Positions 7,236 through 15,543 of a DNA stretch of 27,623 nucleotides are shown in pieces. The DNA is from DATGIQ01 sp035295665. Its GTDB lineage: Bacteria; Planctomycetota; Planctomycetia; Gemmatales; Gemmataceae. The stretch's first letter is position 1, and the number at the start of each line of letters is the position of its first letter. The notes beneath the pieces are model-generated. The model had not been told where the DNA came from and did not search any database. It saw nothing but the letters and a program-made list of their open reading frames with translations. The DNA lies in assembly GCA_035295665.1 (NCBI GenBank), contig DATGIQ010000031.1, positions 1-27,623 of the forward strand, written 5' to 3'. The position numbers were made by a program, and so were the translations under genes.

Positions 7236-8243
7236 CTAAATCCCCTGGGATGGGAATAACTCTTGGTGCCGTAGCTGCTGCAAGCGATCCATTCCACCGC
7301 AGCGGTGCACATATTCGGAAAAGGTGCGCACGCCGTAGATCGTTTCGTTCAACCATTGCCGAAATCCATCCGGATCCTGTTCGACTTCCAGCCACTGCCG
7401 CAAATGGGCCTCGTCAGAGAAATACTCATAGGGCATGTTGCCGGGGTAGCTGCCGTAAGGGACTTCACAGACGGCATCCACACAGAAAAACGGAATGACC
7501 GTCCGCGTGGGATCGCTACGGATCTCGTCGTTGGCGATGAGCCGTTCACAGGTGATAATGAGCTTCTTGGCAGCCCGGGCGAGATCGAGGTCAGCGACCG
7601 TGGTGCCGCGGATCCGGCAATTGCCGTAGCGGTCGGCTTCGTGGGTATGGATGGCCGCAACATCGGGGTACAGAGCCGGCACAGCGATGAGTCGCTCCCC
7701 GGTGAAGGGGCAAGCAATCGCGCAGGCCGCGCTGTGCCGGAACGTGTCGGTACCGAGCATGGAACGGGCTGGCAGGAACGGCAATCCCATCGCCGCCGCC
7801 TTGAAGCGCACGGCCAAGGTGTAGTTGGTCCATTCGGTGAACGCCACTTCGCCCGATTCGAGAACCCGGCGAGCGTGCGGCGAGAGCCCGCGTGCTTCCA
7901 GGCCCACCACGTAGGCGATGTCGACCGCGGCCAACGTCTTGCCGCGGCCGGTCAGGTTCCCCGCACACAAGAGTTGAAAATCATGGGTCGCGGTGTGTCC
8001 GGCGAAGCGCAGATCCTGTTTCTGCTGTCGCAGGATCTCATGGACGACGGCCGTCGGAATCCGGGCGCAGCCGAAGCCGCCGATCGCCAGGTAATCGCCA
8101 TCCTGGACCAGGCGGGCGACCGCTTCTGGCACGGTCGTAACCTTGTCGATCAAACCCCGAGGCTTGGTAGCGAAGAATTCGCGCGCGCGGTCGGCGGACG
8201 GATCGGCATAGAGGGCACCAGTGCCCTGGGAGAGGATGTCCAT
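7236..8243 (-). CDS. Class I CoA-transferase, subunit A (glutaconate/3-oxoacid type)
   Basis: A 335-residue alpha subunit, partner of the downstream B subunit. Typical elements are AVARLVQDGDYLAIGGFGC (the G-GG-G loop near residue 55), PTAVVHEILRQ, DIAYVVGLEARGLSPHARR, FTEWTNYTLAVRFKAAAMGL, PARSMLGTDTF, CPFTGERLIAVPALYPDVA, HTHEADRYGNCRIRG (the GN motif) and AAKKLIITCERLI. The order matches the GctA-like Pfam CoA_trans fold. I chose ATG 8243 (MDILSQGTGALYADP); the in-frame extension to 8321 runs through a heptad-repeat hairpin and is not protein-like. The pair probably acts in acyl-CoA or amino-acid catabolism. Nothing nearby fixes the substrate. Confidence 0.88.
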   Translation of the reverse strand: MDILSQGTGALYADPSADRAREFFATKPRGLIDKVTTVPEAVARLVQDGDYLAIGGFGCARIPTAVVHEILRQQKQDLRFAGHTATHDFQLLCAGNLTGRGKTLAAVDIAYVVGLEARGLSPHARRVLESGEVAFTEWTNYTLAVRFKAAAMGLPFLPARSMLGTDTFRHSAACAIACPFTGERLIAVPALYPDVAAIHTHEADRYGNCRIRGTTVADLDLARAAKKLIITCERLIANDEIRSDPTRTVIPFFCVDAVCEVPYGSYPGNMPYEYFSDEAHLRQWLEVEQDPDGFRQWLNETIYGVRTFSEYVHRCGGMDRLQQLRHQELFPSQGI

Positions 8244-8257
8244 TGGTCTGTAGCCCA

Positions 8258-8319
8258 TAGTCCGTGGTCCGCAGTCCGCAGCAGGCTGGCTACGGACTAC
8301 GGACCACGGACTACGGACC
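8258..8319. repeat. Palindromic array of a 7-nt repeat (CTACGGA / TCCGTAG)
   Basis: On the plus strand 8290-8317 holds four tandem copies of CTACGGA (third copy CCACGGA). The left half (8258-8281) is the same unit in inverted orientation (TCCGTGG, TCCGCAG, TCCGCAG). The halves pair over 24 bp with two C-A mismatches (8258-8281 with 8290-8313) around an 8-nt loop. It lies between the TPR gene stop and the CoA-transferase A start, in the leader of the latter. Heptanucleotide repeats of this kind are known in some bacteria, but its role here is unknown. Confidence 0.85.
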
Positions 8320-8327
8320 AAGAAGAG

Positions 8328-8762
8328 TTAGCGATTTTCGTACTCGCGCAGCAGCTGCCGAAAGCGGGGATCATGGCGAACAGAATCCAGATCATGGTCT
8401 TCGCGCATGTAGCGGAAATCCCGATACCCCAGCTCTACGGCACGGCGTAACGTTCGTAGGGCCTGGTCCGGACGCTTGAGTAGCGCGTAACTACAGGCCA
8501 AATTGTAATGGGCCAGCGGATCACTGGGCCGCAGCTGGACCAGGCGTTTATCGATCACCAGGCCTTGAGTGTAGTGGCCCTTGAGAGTGAGGTTATTGCC
8601 CATGACGCGCAGCACATCGACATAGTCCGGCTTCCGCTCCAGGATGCGGCCAAAGAAATCGATCTCGAAATCCAGCTGACTTTGCTCGGCCAGACGAGCC
8701 AACGGATTGCTGGTGGAAGTATGTTCGGGCCCCTCGTTGGAGAACTTGCTTTGCTGTGCCAT
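8328..8762 (-). CDS. Small TPR-repeat protein
   Basis: A 144-residue soluble protein. After a polar N-terminus (about 30 residues), helical TPR units appear: DFFGRILERKPDYVDVLRVM, DKRLVQLRPSDPLAHYNLAC and YALLKRPDQALRTLRRAVEL. It ends with DHDLDSVRHDPRFRQLLREY, a tail typical of bacterial TPR_1 proteins. TPRs mediate protein-protein contacts; no partner is evident. The ATG at 8762 has a strong purine-rich ribosome-binding site (GGGGGAAGG) 5-6 nt upstream. It is followed by the CoA-transferase genes on the same strand but separated by the heptad-repeat palindrome, so co-transcription is uncertain. Confidence 0.85.
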   Translation of the reverse strand: MAQQSKFSNEGPEHTSTSNPLARLAEQSQLDFEIDFFGRILERKPDYVDVLRVMGNNLTLKGHYTQGLVIDKRLVQLRPSDPLAHYNLACSYALLKRPDQALRTLRRAVELGYRDFRYMREDHDLDSVRHDPRFRQLLREYENR

Positions 8763-8841
8763 ATCCTTCCCCCTGCGGTGGGAGCATAGCAGGAAGCCGG
8801 CCGGCCTCGCGGCCTATCTGCGTCTCCTGCACCTCGCTCTG

Positions 8842-8869
8842 ATTATAACGGGCTCGGCGCCAAGTGCAA
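8842..8869 (-). promoter_or_regulatory. Candidate sigma70-type promoter for the TPR gene
   Basis: On the minus strand a perfect TATAAT (8847-8842) is preceded, after 16 nt, by TTGCAC (8869-8864), which matches TTGACA only in its TTG. It lies about 80 nt upstream of the TPR start in the 170-bp gap after the glycosyltransferase gene. It stands out against the GC-rich surroundings, but the -35 match is poor. Confidence 0.4.
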
Positions 8870-8932
8870 AGCGATGAATGCCAGCAACGGCTTGGAACCG
8901 GCGCAACCAGAGCACACCACGGAAAAAGCCGG

Positions 8933-11707
8933 TCAGGGCGGACTCCGTTCGGCGGTATGCAGAGTGTGCTCGTCCAACGAAGAGGACCGCCGCGGCCGGC
9001 GGAGGAGGGCCTCGAAATCTTCTACGTCACGCAGGGCTGCCCATTTCTTGTCGAAATAGAAACCGCCGGCGCGTTCCCGTTCCGCCCAGACGAGCGGCCG
9101 GGCGTGCTTCTGCTCGGGGGTTGCCCCGCGAGTTTTCCCCTCATGATGGTAAGCCGCCAACTCGGCACAGTAACCGACCCGCACGCCGTGCGACCAGGCG
9201 TGCAAGCAGTAATCGAGATCCTCAAATGCGGTCGTGTAGGCAGTGCTGAAACCGCCCAGCTGCCGCACGACTTCCCTGCGCATCGCGAACAGGGCTCCGG
9301 TTACGCTCCAAACAGAGCGACTCTCCCGCACGCGCGGATGGTCGCCTGGCCAGCCGCCATACACGTGGTGCCAGCGCAGCTGCCCCGGCACCTTGTCCAC
9401 GCCGGCATGCTGGATGGAGCCGTTGGGATAGAGCAGCCTGGCCCCGAGGATACCCACCTCCGCGTCTGCCTCGAAGGCTCTCTCGATTGCCTCCAGCCAG
9501 GGCTGGAAAAAGGCGATATCGTTGTTGCACAGCAGGATATACCGCCCCTGCGCGTGCCGCATCCCGTGGTTGACCGTCGCACTGAAGCCAAGGTTTTGGT
9601 GGTTGTAGAGCAACTGAAATCCGAGGTCGCCTGATGCCCGTTGCAGATCCTCCAGCACCTCCCGGTCCCGGCTGCCATCATCCACCACGAAGATCTCTAC
9701 CGTGGCCGTTTTGGGTAGGTACCGCCGGCATGAAGCGACACACTGAACCACCAAGTGAACATCATTGATCGTCGGCACGATCACCGTGCAGTCAAGTGTA
9801 GCCGATTCCGATAACCGGAGATCGGGATACTCGCTTTCGGTCGATTGCTTTGGGGGTGTAGGAACAGAGCACGCTGGGAGGGAGAAGCGAGACCGGTCGC
9901 TGTGGAGGAATTCCCGTTCGAGACGATCGATCACGCGTTCCCAGGAATATTCCTGAATGAAACGGCGTGCATGATGAGCCAGCTCCGCGGCCCGGGCGGG
10001 ATCGGACTGAAGGGTAAGACAATGCTGGGCCAATCGTTCGACATCACCGGCCTGGGCCATCAGCGCCGTGTGGCCGTCCATGCAGAATTCTTCGTTGCCC
10101 TGTGCATAGGTTGCCACGACCGGACAGCCGCACGCCATCGCCTCCGCGGCCGTCAGGCCGAAGCCCTCGTGGGTGCTCGCCAAGAGATACAGGCCAGCCT
10201 GGCTGTAGAGTTTCGCCAGGACGCGATCTGATGGCATTTGCCAATGGGCATGCGGCAACAAGGGAGGGCCCTGCGGCCGAGGTTCTACGCTGAACGTCGC
10301 CAGGGTAGTGCGCGGCTGGAGCTCGAAGCAGCGTGCCACGGTTGCTCGGGCGGTGTCCCATCCCTTCAGGCGACTACCCGCGGCGCCACCTCCTGACCAG
10401 GTCCGCGCCGTGGTCAGGATGGAATAGGGTTGGCGGCTAACCGAAACCGGTTGAAAAATATCGAAATCGACACCGATACCGACCAATACCGACTCGCGGC
10501 CAAAACGCTGCTTCAGCTGCTCGCGGACCCAGACCCCTTCCGTGATGGGCCGAAGACCGAGCCGGTAGGTTGCCAGTGCAGCCTGGGTTTCCTCAGGGGT
10601 CGTGCCATAGCAGTCCTCGATGTCTTGGACGAGATAGTAACCCCGGTCGCCGGGCCGCAGGCTTTCCGCCACCCAGGGGGCGGTCTCGTACCAGGTGGCC
10701 ACCTTGATGCCCCGAAAGCGCGCCAGCGCCGCCTGGAGTGCCGTCCGGTTTTCAAAACGGATGGCAGGAACCGGCAGCTGGAAATCGTCGATCCCGCCTG
10801 TCAGATAATAGATGCTGACGTTGTGGCCACGGCGGCGCAGCCGAGCGACGTGTTCGAGAATTACTCGGACACCACCACACAGGCCCGCATCTTTCAAAAC
10901 GTAGACGATGTCCAGCTTCTGCGTTCCGGCTTGCGTTTTGCGCTCACTAGTTGATTCCGAGGGCAAAACGCAAGCCGCGGCCGTATTTCGCGTCCAGTGT
11001 AAACCGTCGTGCAGTTTGCCGGCGAATTCACGCAGCCGGCCCCGGAGCAGCAATCCCAGCCCGTTGACCAGCGCTCGCCTCACCAGGCCGTACCGCCGCA
11101 ACGCTGCCAGCTTGTGGGGCAGTGCTGCAACCGCGGCCGTGATGGCGGGCACCGGCGTCGCCCGGAAGTCCTCCAACCGGAAACGGCCAGCGGTGTTCAA
11201 CGGGTGCAAGCGCAAGCCCAGAGCAGTACGGCGGAGGTAGACATATTCGTCGCGCTCCACGTGGCTATGGACATCGAGCTGTTTCAAAGAATCGAAATCG
11301 CCAAGTCCGCTGCCGCCGATGTCGCATAGCTCCAGCCGGCCGTCGGTCTCGGCCGTCATTCGGAGATGCACCCGCAGCCAGCCGGAAGGCAGGACGCAAG
11401 GGACGATGAAGTACGGGGAAGGACCGGTGGCGATCCACGTTCCCGGCTCGGCCTCACGGTCCGGTTCGAGCTGATGCCAGGGGATCAAATGATGAGCCCC
11501 GAAGCCACGTGGCCGCAGTAGCTGACGGACAGTCCGCAGCGGCCGTAGCAGCTTCCAGGCCGGCGATTGCATCAGGGATTGTACGAAGGAATGGCTGATC
11601 AGATGCTGCAAGCGCCAGTCGCGGGCCTCGGCTTTCCAGGTTTCGATTTCCGCCTCGATCCACGCGTGCGGTTCATGATCGCTGCTCGAGTTCGTGGAAG
11701 TTGCCAT
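8933..11707 (-). CDS. Bifunctional glycosyltransferase: N-terminal domain + GT4 + GT2
   Basis: A 924-residue three-part protein. Residues 1-260 are a basic helix region, then a beta-rich stretch (ATGPSPYFIVPCVLPSGWLR) that could bind carbohydrate; I do not recognise the family. Residues about 264-600 form a GT-B fold GT4 domain: LDIVYVLKDAGLCGGVRVIL near the start, YYLVQDIEDCYG, and the donor-site loop STHEGFGLTAAEAMACGCPV (EGFG at 514-517). Residues about 640-890 form a GT-A fold GT2 domain: TVIVPTINDV, EIFVVDDGSRDREVL, NLGFSATVNHGM, LLCNNDIAFF (NND at 728-730), LYPNGSIQHAGV and TAFEDLDYCLHAW (Glu829-Asp830). Such enzymes build surface polysaccharides or glycans, adding two different sugars. 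The ATG at 11707 has AAAGGAG upstream. Transcribed alone, divergent from the DUF4139 gene. Confidence 0.88.
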   Translation of the reverse strand: MATSTNSSSDHEPHAWIEAEIETWKAEARDWRLQHLISHSFVQSLMQSPAWKLLRPLRTVRQLLRPRGFGAHHLIPWHQLEPDREAEPGTWIATGPSPYFIVPCVLPSGWLRVHLRMTAETDGRLELCDIGGSGLGDFDSLKQLDVHSHVERDEYVYLRRTALGLRLHPLNTAGRFRLEDFRATPVPAITAAVAALPHKLAALRRYGLVRRALVNGLGLLLRGRLREFAGKLHDGLHWTRNTAAACVLPSESTSERKTQAGTQKLDIVYVLKDAGLCGGVRVILEHVARLRRRGHNVSIYYLTGGIDDFQLPVPAIRFENRTALQAALARFRGIKVATWYETAPWVAESLRPGDRGYYLVQDIEDCYGTTPEETQAALATYRLGLRPITEGVWVREQLKQRFGRESVLVGIGVDFDIFQPVSVSRQPYSILTTARTWSGGGAAGSRLKGWDTARATVARCFELQPRTTLATFSVEPRPQGPPLLPHAHWQMPSDRVLAKLYSQAGLYLLASTHEGFGLTAAEAMACGCPVVATYAQGNEEFCMDGHTALMAQAGDVERLAQHCLTLQSDPARAAELAHHARRFIQEYSWERVIDRLEREFLHSDRSRFSLPACSVPTPPKQSTESEYPDLRLSESATLDCTVIVPTINDVHLVVQCVASCRRYLPKTATVEIFVVDDGSRDREVLEDLQRASGDLGFQLLYNHQNLGFSATVNHGMRHAQGRYILLCNNDIAFFQPWLEAIERAFEADAEVGILGARLLYPNGSIQHAGVDKVPGQLRWHHVYGGWPGDHPRVRESRSVWSVTGALFAMRREVVRQLGGFSTAYTTAFEDLDYCLHAWSHGVRVGYCAELAAYHHEGKTRGATPEQKHARPLVWAERERAGGFYFDKKWAALRDVEDFEALLRRPRRSSSLDEHTLHTAERSPP

Positions 11708-11945
11708 CCGTGGTGCTCCTTTCGCGAATCCCTTCGCTCTGAGTTCGAGTGCGGCGACTGGGCAAGCGTGTTAATCGGCCCGTTCTAGCGGAAACGGCTT
11801 CAATCTGTCAAGTTCGGTCAATCCATCGGTCGGTTGGTCCGTCTGGTAGACGGGAGGGTTTGTACGACCCGGCTCCCCTTCTCGGTGACCGGCCCCGCGA
11901 AGACAATGACATTAGATTCCCAAACCCTTCTGGAGGAAAGAGCCC
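11708..11945. promoter_or_regulatory. Divergent intergenic region
   Basis: 238 bp separate the glycosyltransferase start (minus) from the DUF4139 gene start (plus), so promoters for both must lie here. I see no clear sigma70 boxes or operator palindrome. The right end holds the ribosome-binding site GGAGGAAAG (about 11932-11940) for the DUF4139 gene. Confidence 0.5.
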
Positions 11946-14036
11946 ATGAAAACCAATCGACGGATCATCCTTGCGTTCCTGCTCTTGCTTGCCGCGGCCT
12001 TGCCGGTTCTTGCTCAGCCGCCGCGGCCGGGGAGTGCGGAGCTGCCGATCACGCGGATCGTCCTTTTCACCAGCGGCGTCGGCTACTTCCAGCGCGAAGG
12101 CTCCGTGGATGGCAGCGCCCGCATCGATTTACAGTTTCCCACCAATAACATCAACGATCTGCTGAAAAGTTTGGTCCTACAGGACACCGGCGGCGGCCAG
12201 ATCAGCACGATCAACTACGATAACCGCGACCCGATCGAAAAGACGCTCAAAAGCTTCGCCATCGATTTGACCAGCAACCCTTCGCTCGGGGATCTCCTCG
12301 ACCAGGTGCGCGGCGAACGGGTGGAGGTCATCCGCGAGGGGCAGACTACCCCGTTGACCGGTGTCATCGTCGGCGTGCAGAAGCAAAAACAGCAGGTCGG
12401 CAAGGACCAGGTGGTCGAGACGGAGCAATTGAACCTCCTGGCCAACAATGGCTTGCAGAACGTGGCCCTGAGCCAGGTGCAGCGGATCCGCTTCCTCAAG
12501 ACGGAGCTGGAGCAAGAATTCCGCAAGGCACTGGATGTCCTGGCCAGCGCCCATGACAAGCAGAAGAAGACGGTCAGCCTGAACTTCGTGGGCAACGGCA
12601 AGCGTGCGGTGCGAGTCGGGTACGTGATCGAAAGTCCGATCTGGAAAACCAGCTACCGGCTGTCGCTCACCAAAGAGGGGAAGCAAGACAAGGCGTTCCT
12701 ACAGGGCTGGGCCATCGTCGAGAATGCCACGGACGAAGACTGGCACCAGGTGAGCCTGGGCCTGATCTCCGGCCGGCCGATTTCGTTCCAGATGGATCTT
12801 TACGAGCCGCTCTATGTACCGCGGCCGATGGTCGAGCCGGAGCTGTTCGCGTCGCTGCGGCCCCAGACGTATAGCGGCAATCTAGACGAGCGGCAAGTCC
12901 GGAGGGATCGCGCAGGCTCCCAATTCTCATCCGCTACACCGCCGGCTGCTCCGGGTTTTGCCTTGGGACGGAAGGCTCCGGAGGCGGAGCAGGTCCGGGA
13001 AGCGACCAAGAAAGCCGGTGCGAGTGTTGACGCGCTGAACCTCCGCCAAGGTGTCGCCAGTGCAGCGGTGGCAACCGAGCTGGGCGAATACTTCCAATAC
13101 CAATTGGAGCAGCCGGTCAGCTTGCCTCGGCAAAAGTCGGCCCTTCTACCGATCGTCAACAGTCCCGTCGAGGCGGCCAAGGTCTCGATCTACAACGAAG
13201 GTGTGCTTGCCAAGTATCCCTTGCTGGGGCTGCGCTTCAAGAACACGACCGGTCTGCACCTGATGCAGGGCCCGCTCACCATCTTTGAGAACAGCAGCTA
13301 CGCCGGAGATGCCCGGATCACCGATCTCCAGCCCAACGAGACCCGATTGGTCAGCTACGCCATCGATCTTGGCACCGAAGTGGCCCCGGAGCAGAAGGAC
13401 CAGCGCGATGATCTGGTGGCCGTCAAGATCTACAAGGGCGTGCTCCAGATCACCAACAAGCAGCGGCTGACCAAGCTCTATACCGTCAAGAACCGTTCCG
13501 ACCACGCCCGGACCGTCCTGATCGAGCATCCGTATCGCCCCGATTGGCACCTGGTCAAACCGGACAAGGCAGCCGAGCGCACACGGGATGCCTACCGGTT
13601 CGAGGTCAAGGTCGATCCCGGACAGACTGCCAAGGAGGAAGTCGTGGAAGAGCATACCCGGATGAGCCAGGTTATCCTGACCAACAGCCCCGACGACACG
13701 ATTCGCGTTTATCTTCGGGCCAACGTGACCAGCCCCAAGGTGAAGGCGGCGTTGGAGGAGGCGCTCTCCCGCAAGGCCAAGCTGGCCGAGACGCAGCATG
13801 AGATCCAGCAGGAGGAGAAGGCCTTGCAGGTCATCGAGAAGGACCAAGCCCGGATGCGCGACAACATGGCACGGGTGCCGCCGACCTCGGAAGCGTACAA
13901 ACGCTACTTGCAAAAGTTCGACACACAGGAGACCGAGATTGAAAAGGGGCGCGAGCGCATCACCGAGCTCCAGAGCCGCGCCGAAGAAGAACGCAAAGCG
14001 TATGAGAGCTTCCTCCAGAACCTCACTGTAGAGTAG
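11946..14036 (+). CDS. Secreted DUF4139 domain protein
   Basis: A 696-residue protein. Residues 1-23 are a signal peptide (basic MKTNRR, hydrophobic ILAFLLLLAAALP, cleavage after VLA). The mature N-terminus (ITRIVLFTSGVGYFQREGSV) is the typical DUF4139-associated beta domain, followed by NNINDLLKSLVLQD. From about residue 220 the DUF4139 body appears: VRVGYVIESPIWKTSYRLSL, WAIVENATDEDWHQVSLGLI and ISGRPISFQMDLYEPLYVPR. A Pro/Ala-rich, low-complexity insert (about 315-370) separates it from the second half (LPIVNSPVEAAKVSIYNEG, LHLMQGPLTIFENSSYAGDA). Residues about 610-690 form a Lys/Glu-rich coiled coil. The family is widespread in planctomycetes and includes the 'mucoidy inhibitor A' proteins; its function is unknown. 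Probably periplasmic or surface located. Strong ribosome-binding site; a long hairpin follows the stop. Confidence 0.88.
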   Translation: MKTNRRIILAFLLLLAAALPVLAQPPRPGSAELPITRIVLFTSGVGYFQREGSVDGSARIDLQFPTNNINDLLKSLVLQDTGGGQISTINYDNRDPIEKTLKSFAIDLTSNPSLGDLLDQVRGERVEVIREGQTTPLTGVIVGVQKQKQQVGKDQVVETEQLNLLANNGLQNVALSQVQRIRFLKTELEQEFRKALDVLASAHDKQKKTVSLNFVGNGKRAVRVGYVIESPIWKTSYRLSLTKEGKQDKAFLQGWAIVENATDEDWHQVSLGLISGRPISFQMDLYEPLYVPRPMVEPELFASLRPQTYSGNLDERQVRRDRAGSQFSSATPPAAPGFALGRKAPEAEQVREATKKAGASVDALNLRQGVASAAVATELGEYFQYQLEQPVSLPRQKSALLPIVNSPVEAAKVSIYNEGVLAKYPLLGLRFKNTTGLHLMQGPLTIFENSSYAGDARITDLQPNETRLVSYAIDLGTEVAPEQKDQRDDLVAVKIYKGVLQITNKQRLTKLYTVKNRSDHARTVLIEHPYRPDWHLVKPDKAAERTRDAYRFEVKVDPGQTAKEEVVEEHTRMSQVILTNSPDDTIRVYLRANVTSPKVKAALEEALSRKAKLAETQHEIQQEEKALQVIEKDQARMRDNMARVPPTSEAYKRYLQKFDTQETEIEKGRERITELQSRAEEERKAYESFLQNLTVE

Positions 14037-14047
14037 AATCGCTCGGC

Positions 14048-14116
14048 CCCGGCGTTCGCTGCGCCTCTGCGCGAAACGCTTCCACAGTTTCACGCAGAGG
14101 CGCAGCGAACGCCGGG
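14048..14116. repeat. 30-bp hairpin after the DUF4139 gene
   Basis: 14048-14077 pairs with 14087-14116: 24 outer bp are perfect (arm starts CCCGGCGTTCGCTGCGCC), then one C-A mismatch, then 5 more pairs, with a 9-nt loop. It starts 12 bp after the stop of the DUF4139 gene and ends 15-27 bp before the aminotransferase start. It could be a bidirectional or Rho-independent-like transcription end, but there is no T-run. Its length and the CTCTGCG-type sequence suggest a dispersed palindromic element. Confidence 0.85.
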
Positions 14117-14130
14117 CGGACAACGCAAGG

Positions 14131-15396
14131 ATGGACGTTTGCATGAGCGATGCGTTCTGGACTGAAGCCCGCGCCCAGATGTTGCTGGATCCCGAGGTCA
14201 CCAATCTCAACACGGGCTCGTTTGGTCCGCTGCCGCGAGTCGTGTTTGACCGTGCCACCGAGCTGCGTCGGCGCCTGGCCGAGGAGCCGATGGATTTCTT
14301 TGTCCGCCGGGTGCCGCCGCTTCTGTGGTCGGCACGGGAGCAGCTGGCTGGGTTCCTCGGCGGCGATCCGCGGCGGCTGGTCTTCGCGGCAAACGTGACG
14401 GCCTCCATCAACATCGTGGCCGCCGCTCTCCGGCTGGCCGAGCCGGGGGAGATCCTATTGACGGACCATGAATACGGAGCGATGCGCTGGTGCTGGGAGC
14501 GGGCCGCTCAGCGTCAAGGCTTATCGTTGCGAACGTTTGCGCTCCCCATTCTGCCGCGGACCCCGGGGGAAATTGTCGATGCCGCCCGCGCCGCCTTCAC
14601 AGATCGCACCCGCCTCTTCTTCTTCAGCCATATCCTGTCGCCGACCGGCCTGGTGCTGCCGGCCCGTGAGCTGTGCGCCGAAGCGCGGCAGCGCGGGATC
14701 CTCACAGTGATCGATGGAGCCCACGCCCCGGCCATGATTCCGCTCGACCTGACCAGTCTCGGCTGCGATTTCTACGGCGGCAACGGTCACAAATGGCTCC
14801 TGGCTCCCAGCGGCGCGGGGTTTCTCTACTTCGGTAACGGCAGCGAAGAGCGGGTGCAGCCGTTGCAGGTGAGCTGGGGCTGGCACCACGACCGCCGCCG
14901 TGCCGATGAGCGCGATGATTTCGGTTCCACACCGCGCCTGCGCGCGTTCGAGTTCGAAGGGTCACGCGACATCTGCCCGTGGCTAACGGTACCAACGGCC
15001 ATCAATTTTCAGGAGGGACTGGGTTGGGAGCGTATCCGTACCCGTGTGCTCGGTTTGACCGGTTATCTTCGCGAACGGTTGGCTGGCTTGCCCGGATTGA
15101 GTCTGGCAACTCCCGCCGAGCCGGCGCTACATGGGGCCATGACGGCGTTTCGGCTGCCGGATAATCTGGATCCGATCGCTTTGCGGCGCGGCTTGTGGCA
15201 GCAGTATCACATCGAGGCGCCGATCGTCGAACGGTCCGAAGCGTTTGTCGGCCGAAGCGTCGCCGGGCTCCCCCCGCAGGCGTTTCCGTGGCGGTACCTG
15301 ATCCGCGTTTCGACCTGGTGGTACAACACGGAACAAGAGATCGAACGATTGACGGCCGCCTTGACCGTGTTGCTGCCGGAGTGCCGGACGGAGTAA
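14131..15396 (+). CDS. Class-V aminotransferase-fold PLP enzyme (isopenicillin-N-epimerase/cysteine-desulfurase-like)
   Basis: About 421 residues (417 if started at the second Met). PLP-fold type I, class V. Landmarks: TNLNTGSFGPLPRVVFD near the N-terminus, RLVFAANVTASINIVAAAL (PLP-phosphate/substrate loop), EILLTDHEYGAMRWCWERAA, FFFSHILSPTGLVLPARELC, then VIDGAHAPAMIPLDL with the Asp that pairs with the pyridine nitrogen. GGNGHKWLLAPSGAGFLY carries the Schiff-base lysine. The C-terminal small domain ends in YLIRVSTWWYNTEQEIERL, typical of the isopenicillin-N-epimerase-like group. The substrate is unknown. Start choice: ATG 14131 has AAGG immediately before it; ATG 14143 has AAGGATGG about 8 nt upstream, which is better spaced, so the true start may be 14143. 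Between hairpins at 14048 and 15476, so probably a single-gene unit. Confidence 0.85.
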   Translation: MDVCMSDAFWTEARAQMLLDPEVTNLNTGSFGPLPRVVFDRATELRRRLAEEPMDFFVRRVPPLLWSAREQLAGFLGGDPRRLVFAANVTASINIVAAALRLAEPGEILLTDHEYGAMRWCWERAAQRQGLSLRTFALPILPRTPGEIVDAARAAFTDRTRLFFFSHILSPTGLVLPARELCAEARQRGILTVIDGAHAPAMIPLDLTSLGCDFYGGNGHKWLLAPSGAGFLYFGNGSEERVQPLQVSWGWHHDRRRADERDDFGSTPRLRAFEFEGSRDICPWLTVPTAINFQEGLGWERIRTRVLGLTGYLRERLAGLPGLSLATPAEPALHGAMTAFRLPDNLDPIALRRGLWQQYHIEAPIVERSEAFVGRSVAGLPPQAFPWRYLIRVSTWWYNTEQEIERLTAALTVLLPECRTE

Positions 15397-15475
15397 TTGC
15401 CGCGGAACCTTGAAAATTCGGGCGGCGACGGCATTGATGGACGGTCCGGTAGCACTTGTCCGTTTCGCAGCAGTT

Positions 15476-15514
15476 CGCACAACCACGCGGTGTCGGGCCC
15501 CGCGTGGTTGTGCG
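15476..15514. repeat. 15-bp perfect hairpin between aminotransferase and sigma-factor genes
   Basis: Arms 15476-15490 (CGCACAACCACGCGG) and 15500-15514 are exact reverse complements around a 9-nt loop. It lies about 80 bp after the aminotransferase stop and 29 bp before the sigma-factor ATG. It could terminate upstream transcription or shape the sigma-factor leader; no T-run follows. Confidence 0.75.
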
Positions 15515-15543
15515 GACCGCCACGAAACCGAAATGAAGGAATC

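Noticed and set aside
7305..8450. 381-residue plus-strand open frame
   Set aside because: It is antisense to CoA-transferase A and the TPR gene; its length reflects high-GC codon bias.
15397..15543. N-terminal extension of the sigma-factor frame
   Set aside because: It crosses the 15476-15514 hairpin; MKSEETRP at 15544 has a ribosome-binding site and fits the family.
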